Source: Romanomermis culicivorax (taxonomy: Eukaryota; Nematoda; Enoplea; Mermithida; Mermithidae). Taken from it: a stretch of DNA of 64,000 nucleotides. Position 1 is the first letter of the stretch. Every line of letters begins with the position of its first letter. Made by a program: the position numbers and the translations under genes. Under the pieces are notes generated by a model. The model saw only the letters and a program-made list of their open reading frames with translations. It was not told the DNA's origin and ran no database searches. The DNA is taken from the NCBI GenBank assembly GCA_963922205.1, contig CAWUHX010000009.1:2418001-2482000 (forward strand), written 5' to 3'. Positions 36,777 through 47,167 of the stretch are shown here, one piece after another.

Positions 36777-37779
36777 TTGGGTATGGTGCACGAGCGCTAC
36801 CATAGTCACAAGCGCTACCAAATTGGAAAAAAATATCCTATATAGTTTGTGTGTTGAAAGAGAAATTTTTGCACTCGTTTTGTGTCTGCATTCAATAGGA
36901 AAATAGGAACGATTATGAATCAATTTTTTTCATATTATATCTTGCAAGTTATCATCGTGAAAAACAACACGCGATTTTTCACCCACTAAATGACGCATAT
37001 AACGCAAAAAATGATAGATTTCGCGGATCAAAAAATTTAAAACACTAATTTGTAAAGCATTCACATCAAAATTTTTGACCTGCCAAAGATTACCCGTAAT
37101 TTGAATAAAATTCAAGCGAGCATTGACAACTTTTTTCATTCTTTTTTTTGACAACCTTTTTCATTCTGATTTCGCTCGCCATTTTTCAAAAGTCGCTCAC
37201 ATTCTAAACAGATCCAATATTCTTTAACTTGGCCATTCCGAAGGATCTTCGTCGTTTATTTAGAAATTCGTAAATTCTTCCTGGATTCGTGTCAGATTTG
37301 CATTGAACTATCGATTTTTTTAATTTAATACTTAAGACAGGATTGCATTCACCGAAGTCCATTGTGTATGATGGGAGTAAAGGAATACTGTCTGGTATGT
37401 TGTTTTTTTCTGATTCCTAGACTTCTGTCTCTAATTTGATGATTTTATTACTATCACCATCTTCATTAGGTCATTGTCCAGATTTTTTTGCATACAACCT
37501 TGTTTTATACTGGAATACTATGTCAAAGTGTGCCGCATTTTGTTATTGTAACAGGGTGGTCGCATTGATGACAATTTCTGTCAATTTTATGTTTTTGTCG
37601 GATTTTTTGTTGGACACAACCATTTCGTTTTTGGACCACAAAGTATTTTGACTGTCCCTCATTGTTTTATAAACACGATGCATGATAAAACCACAGTAAC
37701 TTCAGCACAAAGTGTATAGGACATTTTTTCAATTTGGTAGCGCTTGTGACTATGGTAGTGCTCGTGCACTAGGTCCCAA
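36777..37779. mobile_element. 1,003-bp TIR transposon in unit B
   Basis: Absent from the matching place in units A and C, so the empty site is known. The insertion duplicated TCGTCATTG (36768-36776 and 37780-37788, 9 bp). Ends are TTGGG(N)nGTGCACGAGC(G/A)CTACC followed by ATAGTCACAAGCGCTACCAA, giving imperfect inverted repeats of about 95 bp. A 9-bp duplication plus long inverted repeats points to a Mutator-like (MULE) non-autonomous element. The interior has open frames on both strands (about 75 codons at 36930-37154 minus and 71 codons at 37436-37651 plus) that I do not recognise; one could be captured host sequence. Confidence 0.75.
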
Positions 37780-38734
37780 TCGTCATTGTTTGAGGTACCT
37801 GTAACGATGGTAAACAAAAGACGGCTGAAGCAGGCACTGCATTTCGGTAATTGGCGTATGAATGGGATAATAGTCATCTTCATCATGGTAAAAGTCGGCC
37901 AGAGCGTCTGTTAGAGAGTTGGCTGCTATTGGCAGACTGTTGTGATTATTGGGTGTTGTACAGGGCATTGTGAGCGTGTATCTAATCTCGTTGAAAATAT
38001 TCAAAATTTTCGTATTAATTTGAATCATTTCTCTTTTGAATCATATTTTATTTTTTAATGCACAATTGCAGTGAGTCAAAAACTGTTGTTACATGAAAAT
38101 TTACACGGAAATTTATCAGTTTCATGTGGAAATGTTAAACATTTTGAAAGAAAGAATTGCACTGGAACCCCTATATTTTTTATGCTCTATGTGTATGCAT
38201 TTACCTATTCATTTAAAATGTCAACACAAAGCATAATGTACTAAGTAAACTCCTGTTTTCGGCGTAAAATTTATGTCTACTCGAATTTTTTCTTGCAGGT
38301 TTTAATTGGTTAAGCTGATGATTTGGTCGATGAGGTGCATTTTGAAGGATACTGTAACTTGTGACACGAAATTTCAGCCATTTAAAATATAATATTATTA
38401 CTGAGGGGTTATTGAAATACGAATTTTTAATTCACAAACTTGACTCATGAATGTGCTGCATGTACATAAGGCATCATTTTTAACACAAAATGAAAATGTA
38501 AAATATTGCAAATGTCGGTACTCCCCATTTTTCCCCATACATTTTTTTCCATTTTATATTATCCATCGTTTCCTTTATTATGTTATACTCTTATTTCAGT
38601 TCTCATTCCTTTTTTAGGAGAAAATTTTTTTAGGGATCTTTGAACAAATTTTTACTTTTGTGTGGAATCATTTTCGAGTGTTCCAGAATATCCGAATCCC
38701 AAAAGAACTGCCAGCGACGCACCGGATTGCTTAC

Positions 38735-38827
38735 TTTTATTTTTATCTTAAAAACTGAGAGAATTGGATTTTGAAAGCCTAAAACTGATGTGAATAGAAT
38801 CAAATACAAGAAAACTAGCTTTAGCAT
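38735..38827 (-). CDS. Signal-peptide-like first exon, unit B
   Basis: Counterpart of 14217-14309: ATG at 38827, MLKLVFLYLILFTSVLGF, 31 codons, donor AAA|GTAAGC. Eight or fewer residues differ between the copies and the hydrophobic core is kept. The downstream exons of this unit are damaged. Confidence 0.35.
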
Positions 38828-39322
38828 TTCTGATGAAGTTAAGCAAATTTTTAAATCTATGAGTGAGCAGCCAAAATGTTTTCCCAAGATGCAAAAATGA
38901 TCATGTCTACTTCCATTTCCGAATCAACCATCAACAGTTTCTATCAATTGAGTTACGTTGCCTTTTTTTGTAATCATTAGTAGTCAGTATTTCCCTGAAA
39001 ATTGAGATTTCTCATTCAATTTCTCTCTGGCGGCTCATACCTGTCTTTGAGGTAGCCGCCAACTTGATAGAACCTTATACATAAATGTTGGAAGTTCGGA
39101 CTTGGGATGTCCCCCAACCAAAATTTTTTTCTGGTTTGAAAACCAGGGGCCAAATCTCGACTAAGCCTAAATTTTTAGGGGCCGAATTGAAATTTTGGGA
39201 GCCAAAAATTTTTGATTGAAGAATATTGTAACACACAGTAATGTATAATTTAAATTATATAGATACTCAATCAGTTGATATGTGTTAAAAACATTACCCT
39301 TCAAAATTTCCAACCAGCAGCG

Positions 39323-40684
39323 TTTTCAGTTAAGGCTTTTTTCTACATATGTATGCAAAGTTCGGCCGACTTTTCTTTTTAGGCAAAGAAAATTTTATCC
39401 AAAAAACATGATATTTTGTTAATTTTTACACAAATTTTCTTCCAAGATAGCACTTGAGTTCATTTCCTCCTGAGTCAAAAGTATAGGGTTTGAAAATGCA
39501 GCTGCTGTTCTTATTGTTCTGTTGTTTCCTATATCTTTCCGATGCTACACAACGAATTTTTTTCTAGATTCTGACACTCTAAACGCTGGAAAATCAATTC
39601 AAGGATAGCTTTTTCAATAAACGTACAACGTTGGAAAAAATGTATCATTTTACAAATTAAAAAATATGTCCATACTTTCATAAGTGTGAAAAATTCAAAC
39701 TAAACTTGAAATTTATGAAAATTGCCTCCATTATGATCATGAATTCAAACTCGGTTCCATATTTAAAATCAGAGTTACAAAAAAAGGAAAAATTAATATT
39801 TTGATCTCTTAAATGTACCACAATTCATCTTTCACGTGTCAAACCCCCATATTTTTGCACTTTTTCGAGGAATTTTTCAAAACACTTACTTTGAATCTAA
39901 AATTGAATGAAAATAACTGCAATTAACTATAATATAAATGAATAAGACAAAATTCTAGGCGCCATTTTGGCTCCTAGAATTAAAGTTTTAGCAACCATTT
40001 CCTAACTTTTAGGAGTCCAGGCTTCTAAAATGACTAAAAAAGCCTACCCCCAACTGGAAAAAATTCGGCAAAAAGAGGCTATTTTTGCCCTTTTCGGGAA
40101 AATTTTCAGTTTTTTTAAACTTTTTGGGATTTCTTGGCCCTCCCTGAAAACTTCAAGAGTTTCACAACCCCTACCCCAAAATTTTTATGTATTCCCCGGC
40201 AACTAATCGGACCTCTTACTAGTATGTCGGGCCTTGAGACCTTTTAAACTTTTCCATTGTAAATTTTTCGACTTTAGGTTGAAAATATCTTTCTAGACTG
40301 TAAATTTAGAGTTTTTATTGAGGAATAATTGTTGCAGTGATTCATTTTCTAGCGTTTCAGACTAAGAAATTACAAAAGAAATTTCTGGCCTTTGGCCCCA
40401 AGTTAAGAAGCAAAAGGACAGGAAGTTTAGGAAGTTGACCATGATAGTTGACAAGTTTTAGTTCAGAAAATCGTGCAATTTATAGCCTTTGATCAACAGC
40501 CAATATTCTTTGGACAAGATTTGATATTTTTTGAGCTATTGAAACATCTTTCATGGAAATTCTAGTATCTGTGCAAAGAACATCTAGCAGCAGCCAGTAC
40601 TAGAAGCTATGGCACCAGTGCCTGGAACGTTGCATTTGCATGGCGGAAAATTTCAGGAGGGGAGGATCTTAGGGCTTCTTATCC
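39323..40684. other. Intergenic, nothing recognised
   Basis: AT-rich DNA without convincing coding, RNA or repeat structure. Confidence 0.45.
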
Positions 40685-40934
40685 AAGAGGTTGGGTGATG
40701 GGGGATCAACGAGCGAAAACACAAAAAAAATTTCCGCAAGCATGTTTTTGAAAAAAAAATGCATAAAAGTCATCAAAAAAGTCAAAAAAGTTGTATTGGA
40801 AAAAGTTCAGGATGAGGTGTCTGATGATATTTTCGGGCCAAGGATGTCCAGGGTCTCGGGTATGAGGCTCTACCACCGAACTTTCTATGTGCATGTCATT
40901 TTCATCTGCGAAGAAAGTACTTTTTTTTGTTCAG
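40685..40934 (+). other. Conserved 5'-flank block of F-box family (copy 5)
   Basis: Third instance of the block upstream of copies 2 and 4 (AACGAGCGAAAACACAAAAA, TTTTCGGGCCAAGG, CTATGTGCATGTCATT). It ends at the TTTTTTTTGTTCAG acceptor before copy 5. Confidence 0.5.
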
Positions 40935-41212
40935 GCAGTTACAATTACAATTTTTATCGAAAACTCCATCAATATGGATGACGTCCTCATAATTACAGAT
41001 ATCCTGAAATATTTCAACTTCGAAGAATTATGCATGGCTGAGGGAATAAATCGAAATTTCAAAAGTTGCGTCCAATCGGAATTGCATCGGTTGAGATACG
41101 TCGATTTAGGTCGAATCTTTACTGTTTCTTGGATGAACGTAATGGACAAAATTCAAAGATATTGCTCGGGTCTGCATCATTTAAAAAATTTTTACAACGT
41201 GATGACTTTTGT
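40935..41212 (+). pseudogene. F-box/LRR-like family copy 5 (truncated by unit C)
   Basis: ATG GAT GAC at 40974 starts an intact F-box (MDDVLIITDILKYF, NFEELCMAEGIN) and the following helical/leucine-rich segment to LHHLKNFYNVMTF. At about 41212 the sequence switches within a few bases to the internal sequence of unit C (TATTTGTCGACC). The remaining four fifths of the gene is missing on this side of the gap. The surviving part has no stop, so the truncation looks recent. Confidence 0.75.
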
Positions 41213-42998
41213 ATTTGTCGACCTTTATTTGTAACATTGCTGTGGATCTTTTTCTTCTTGTGCATAATACTTGCACTCGACATGCAGAATTCATAAATAA
41301 ACATGACTATTTCGGAAAAATCTCCAGGTTTTGTGTATGGATGTGTAGAAATGCTATTACATAACTGCATACAACTTAGTAGAATTATTTTTAAATCTCA
41401 ATCTTTTAAATTAAAAAAAACAGTGAATTGGGGACCAATTACCGGGGGAGAACTGTGGAGGGGGGCGGGGGCGAATTGTCTGTATCCCATAGTTCATACT
41501 GTACTCCTTTAATCGTATCAACCAGACAAAGAATAATTTCTATGGTTGATATGATCAAAGAAGTACATTATGAATGTATACTGACGTAAATAGTTTCAGA
41601 TATGATGTTTGTTGGTACTGCTTAATAGTTTATTTGCACTATGATCCATTGATTTAAGAATGATCAATGCAGTGCTCGGAATTTTGACAAATGCAACTTC
41701 ACTCGAAATTAGCAAATCAGCTTTAATCATCTTGGATTGATTGGAAATACTTATCATCAAATCAGTACCATGAAGGAAAAATTTATCGATTAGAGCCAAC
41801 GAGCATTCCATAATTCTGGATGATAGTTTGGCTGCGACCCTGCTGCATCGATCACTTTAAAATAAATAGTGTATAATTCAAGCATTCACTCAAGTAAATT
41901 TTTCTATAAATTGTTGATCATCAATCTTTCTAGCAAGTTATTCATATAAATTGTCGGATATTCAGGGTATTTTTCTGCAGGTACACGACAAGGCGAAACT
42001 AACCCTGAAAAATTCGCGTCCAGAATTTTTTTCAGCAAATGCACAAAGATACTGGATATGTCATTTTTTTCTTTCTAGTATGTGTGCTAAAGATATTTGC
42101 GCCTGTTCTTTCAGTCACAGGATGCAAAGTCTATTATTCCAAACATTTGGCTAAGCATACTGTATATGCACATTATTTATATCCATGCATCATGATAATA
42201 GAAATAATATTGATCACGATTTTCTCCATGTCCGGCTGAAAATATCCGAAAATTATTTATTTAGCTGCAGAAGCCATAGGATCATGAAAGTGTGGTGAAC
42301 AAGTGTGACCATTACTAAGTGTGGAAAAATTTAAACGAGGAATAATTCATCAAGGAGATTGCAAATGAATATTTCATAGTGTACTGAATGTGAACATGAA
42401 TTCAAGATCAAATTACTCCGAGTTCTTCAGTCTTACTATTTTTTTCCGTCACAAATTACTATGTTTATTTTGGTGCGATACAATTTCTCTCTCACGAAGA
42501 AAATTATTTATACATGGAATGAAAAACAAACGATTACTGTACATTATGCACAAAAAATTTACTGAGCACTTTTATTCCCCGATTTTTGTAGAAAAGCATC
42601 AATTGCTTTGTGGCATGTTCTCCAAACGTCAGCATATTTTTCGTTTGTTTGGGGTAGAAAAACAAGTCATAACAGTTTCTTTGATATGCTGAATACGCCC
42701 CGGTGACAATGGTTCTTTTCCTTGCACACCCTTAATTCCTGAACAGCTTTTGTAACATTTTTGTACAAAATTGCATTCTCGTGAATGCTGTTTATCTAAT
42801 AAGTCCAATTTCGCTTTGAGAAAAGAAATTTTGGGTCGTCATTGTTTGTGGTACCTGTAACGATGGTAAACAAAAGACGGCTGAAGCAGGTGGAGGTTGA
42901 GCTCGCTCTAGCATTTCAGTAATTGTGTATGAATGGGATAATAGTCATCTTCATTATGGTAAAAGTCGGTCAGAGTGTTGGTTGGAGAGTTGGCTGCT
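41212..42998 (-). repeat. Duplicated BEN/coiled-coil unit, copy C (partial)
   Basis: Starts about 184 bp inside the unit relative to A (A position 11533) and runs to the adaptor at 42999. It is nearly identical to A, including the G-rich block (41460-41470) and the open frame at 42039-42239. The BEN segment (42560-42740, minus) has its own deletion after CTTGCACACCC, different from that of A. The right part is lost in the assembly gap. Confidence 0.7.
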
Positions 42999-43148
42999 AG
43001 TACTCTGCGTTGATACCACTGCTTNNNNNNNNNNNNNNNNNNNNNNNNNNNNNNNNNNNNNNNNNNNNNNNNNNNNNNNNNNNNNNNNNNNNNNNNNNNN
43101 NNNNNNNNNNNNNNNNNNNNNNNNAGCAGTGGTATCAACGCAGAGTAC
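42999..43148. other. Assembly gap (100 N) flanked by SMART-type adaptor
   Basis: 43000-43024 is the reverse complement of the commonly used SMART cDNA/PCR primer (beginning AAGCAGTGGTATCAACGC). 43125-43148 is the same primer in forward orientation, lacking its first A. Between them are exactly 100 N. Both contig ends therefore finish in library adaptor that was not trimmed. The join across the gap, and possibly the extreme contig ends, are technical rather than biological. Confidence 0.95.
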
Positions 43149-43625
43149 TTGTTAGGAGAAAAACGAGCAAAAAAAATTTCGGCATATCGGCATAATGATG
43201 CTGGTTTACTTTAGGACTATACCTATTTGGTATACAAAATATCGTGACAAGATCGATTAATGTTTTTTTTTTAATTTTAAGTTTCGGAGCACCTTTTTGG
43301 ATCACTGACCACCTTCAAGGTTAATTATGTACAAATATCTTGAATTTCACACTGATCCTAAATTCGACGAACCACTCTAAAAATGTTTTTACTTTTTGTC
43401 TTGTAGTCAAAAATGAAAAGCAAGTACCGTTTCATTTTCTATTTTCTGTCAAAACTACGCGTCATCTGAAACTGTAAATTTTTGAGCTCGGTGCCCACTC
43501 AATTATAAGCAATAATTTTACACTAAAAGTTTTATGTATAACACTTTTAGGGCACTATTCATTTCCGTCCTTTCCCAATTGACGTATAACCCTCTAAATA
43601 TATTGCAGTCGAAAAAAGAAAAATG
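43149..43625. other. Intergenic, nothing recognised
   Basis: No continuation of unit C after the gap; unrelated AT-rich sequence. Confidence 0.5.
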
Positions 43626-43639
43626 TCACACACCTTGAA

Positions 43640-43905
43640 CAGAGACCTGGCACTTATATCGTAGGTTTCCGGCTTCAAATATCGAAAAAGAGCGATGCAG
43701 AATTCGTCGTAGGTCAAAACACCTTGTCCGCGAGCCGCCGTAGGCGTCTTGGATGGCGCAAGCCAATTCGCGCGTGCAAGGCACGTCGTTGTCTTGCAAA
43801 ATGTTCCTCAAAACGTTGACCCGTTCGTCGTGACTCTCATGCTTACTGTAATTTTTGTAGCTGTTGCGCAAATATTTGATTTGCAAGGAGCCAACACCGA
43901 GTTTG
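43640..43905 (-). CDS. Exon of an unrecognised protein
   Basis: Read on the minus strand, a good acceptor (CTTTTTTCCTTTACTTCAAG) is followed by an open exon starting AYKLGVGSLQIKYLRNSY. It continues through HDERVNVLRNILQDNDVPC, RELACAIQDAYGG and FDLRRILHRSFSIFEAG to LRYKCQ, where a possible donor CCAG|GTCTCT ends it near 43650. Codon use is richer in G and C than the surroundings, and the stretch is mixed, charged and non-repetitive, as expected of real coding sequence. I do not recognise the family. Other exons were not found. Confidence 0.5.
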
Positions 43906-43989
43906 TAAGCCTTGAAGTAAAGGAAAAAAGCTGCACACTGCAATTGATGTTGATTTTTTGCACTTTATGTTGATATGGAATTACAATTT

Positions 43990-46900
43990 TCAAAAGTGTC
44001 CAATTTTATCTCTTATGCACTTACTGTAACTTTTCTTGTGAATAAACACATTGATTTGAAGGATAGACTTTTCGGATAATATACATATGATAGGTTTTAT
44101 TGATTCTTCAAAATCTTCGAGTTTCTAATCTTGAGGTTTTTTGCAAGCGATTCTTACTTTCCCGCTTTAAATAGGATCAATTTTTCCCAGGTCAAGTTAA
44201 TGAATTCTCACGACTTGATATTTCATTTGAGTGTAATAAACCGTACCAGGTCACGTGACTCCATCGAATGGGATGGCATAATGACAAAAAACGACAAGTT
44301 TAACAAGACGAAACGAAATTAACCGACCGCTCAGTACACGATTTTCGTACAAGATGAATAAGTGTAAAGAATCCAAAATACATCTGAGGTCGTTGCAAAA
44401 CATTATCAACTGTTTGCAGTTTTGGCAATGTGAATATGGAGTTGTTATGCGTAACAGAAAGAAGCTTACACCATCACTTTTTGGATTTCGTATGCGGGAT
44501 TTGGTTTTTTATAGTCTTCTTTTTATAAAATGCATGTCGAAAAATGATAAAATTGAGGATATGTCTACAAATTTGTAAATACCGAAATTAAATTTGAAAT
44601 TGAAAAATTTACTAAAATCACTTTAGGGAAATTATATGCAAATTATTCTTCGGTCATGAACTTGGAAATTCCGGTTTGAAAATGTAGTCTTTTGCCCTTT
44701 CACAAAAAAATTTATAAAGATAAGCATTGAGGAAAAAGATTCCGGCTTACGATGCGAGTCAATTGTCTGTTTACCGATTTCTACAGATTGTTTTGCTTTC
44801 TGAGGCTCACTTAAAAATGAATAGAGTATAATTAACAGAAGTAAATACTTTCCTTCAGGATCATTTTTCTTGGGATTTCCTTAAGCGGGTCAACAAATTT
44901 TCAGATATAAATATTCGAAAATGACAAAGGATAAGAAATACTCGTAATATAAAATTGCAGTCTGACAGAACTTTCTTATCTCACAAGCATTCATGTGAAA
45001 GACAGTCCAGAAGCGGTTCGGCTGAAAAGCCTATTTTACCTCAATCATCGGGCTAGATCGTTTCCGTTTTTTTCATCAGGTAGCCTATCTACTCTACTTT
45101 CTCACCTTGAAATTTCATATCTATGTCTACAGTATAACAAAAGCAGTACCATAGTAAACCGCCGCTTTTTGACATTAATTTTTTACTTTATTTCTACTAA
45201 ATAATCAGCGGTAGTATTCGGCTATTTAGAAGTAAGCTTATTGTAAGAATGCTGAGAACATGAACTGAACTGTGAGGGTTTAATTTCAGAGCTATACAAC
45301 AGCGTTAAATCTGGTAATAATGTAATAAGAAATTACGAGTATATCAACCTGTCCGTGATTTTCGAACATGATGAAATATAGACATACGGTGTAATTTTTT
45401 ATCGAACGCGGACGACTGGAACTCAGTTCGGCCCTGACACTTTCAGACAGGCCGATTTTTTAGACTGTTTCGCGTTAATGAACGCATTCTTTTCTCAAAG
45501 TTACTAACTTATTGCAGCAAGCAGATTGATTGCTACAGTGGCCGTTATCCGAATACAGTAAGGCAATGTTGTAAATATTCGATTCTGAACATTCCTTCTG
45601 TAAAAGATGCTGTATATTGTATAAAAATATTCCTGCATTTGAAATCGTCAGAAGCAAATTTTTATCATATAAGGACAAGATATACTGTGGCTAGCATTTG
45701 AACAACACTGGATATCATTGAGCATGAAACACTGATTCTCTCCAGATTTTTACGTGATGCCGCGTTTTTGCAATGTGGTCCTATTTCATATTGTCGAAAA
45801 GTAGTCAACAGTTTCCAAGATTTTGTTTTCCTGTCCATTTCTGCTGCACACTTTTTCATTATTTTGATCAAAAAAGTCTGACTTTTCCGCGAAACGAGGA
45901 TTATTTGAGTTTGTGACCAAAGTTGATTGATGATCGTCGATTTTTCCCATTTTCCGTTTGAATAAAAGAGTGGTCGGAAATGGCCCATTTGCGTTTTAAA
46001 AATATCCAATTTCTGGGCATTACTTGCTTCCAACAAATGCACACATATACACACGGTAAAAAGTAAATGAAGCTAATTTCGGACGTTTTTTCCGGATGAA
46101 AGTCGCAACTCGAACTCATTTTAGATAATTGAAAAACAAGTTTCTACTTTTGAATCTAATTGATGATAAAGTTCAATCAGCTGAGAAATAATAATACAAA
46201 TGTCAACTTGATTAAATGAGAAGTTCTTTAAATTGAGCAAATATTATCATCATTTTTTATGGGAATGCGCGTGAATTATGATACAGGGAAGCAAGTTCTA
46301 TTTCATATTTTCGTTATTTTCCACTAAGCCACGTTTTACGCGGTTGAAAATGTGTGGCTTTTTCCAATCAACTATTTCTGTACAAGAAAAAATGTACAGT
46401 AAAAACTTGTGTTTTGGAGCCCTTTTTTCGTCACTGTTCTATGATTAACATTCTTATTATCTATATGATGACGTACTGCAAGACAGAAAATGCAGAAAAT
46501 ATAAAATAGTACTTGCTGTCCATATTTTTTATTTGGAAGCATTTTAATAATAACAGATTAGACCAGTCCGAATTTGTTTTAAATGTCAAAAACTGCTGAT
46601 TATATTCAAATTCTTCTGCAAAATTATGCCGATTTGTGTCACAATTGACAGCTAATAGTTCGACAAGGAATACTCCAAAATAAGGCAATGAACTTAACAA
46701 AAAACTACTAGCATAAATGTGAAAAAATTTATCACTGCAAAAATATATCACAATGAATCTATAATGTATTATTGCCGAACGGGTTTCGAAACAACGAATT
46801 AGCATAGGAACACAGAAAAAGAGCAAAAAACGGAAACATAACGGTATCAGATTTCTCGCTGGATAAATAACTTTTGTTATAATTATAGAGCATTGATTTG

Positions 46901-47160
46901 GACAAAAAGTATCTCATACTAATCAGTAAGTAACTTTATCTAATGATATAAATTCTAAAAAATACGCAAGTGTCAATTTGACTTTCCCATTTTTTGAGAT
47001 GAATATTTTTTTACGTTTTCTTGTTGAAAATTTTTCATGTTCAAGCCGATTGCATTTTTCGACATACGACTATGTATTTCAAGTGAAATAATGTGAATTC
47101 TATTTGCAGCTTTTCATTTCTGATCACGCTTTTGGAGTATAATATCAAGCACCGCCTCCT
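43990..47160. other. Intergenic; diverged repeats only
   Basis: No convincing gene. 44690-44830 is a diverged copy of a family also at 51855-52065 and 55985-56200. 46290-46400 resembles 55675-55790. 46495-46560 looks like the 3' end of a decayed family-M MITE (AGTACTTGCTGTCCA, GGAAGCATTTTAA). Long minus-strand frames at 45665-46054 and 46461-46826 show no family features. Confidence 0.45.
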
Positions 47161-47167
47161 TTCCATA

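Larger units (their letters stand above)
35543..39322 (-). repeat. Duplicated BEN/coiled-coil unit, copy B
   Basis: Same boundaries as unit A (11349-14804). Relative to A and C it has lost about 560 bp (A positions 12020-12580; junction at about 36200 here). It has also lost the coiled-coil exon with its acceptor (A positions 13353-13690; junction at about 38037 here). It has gained a 1,003-bp transposon (36777-37779). An extra roughly 180-bp segment near 38165-38345 is absent from A. Confidence 0.75.

Noticed and set aside
45665-46826. Two minus-strand frames of 121-129 codons as genes
   Set aside because: Composition is that of random AT-rich DNA, and the second overlaps a decayed MITE end and another dispersed repeat.
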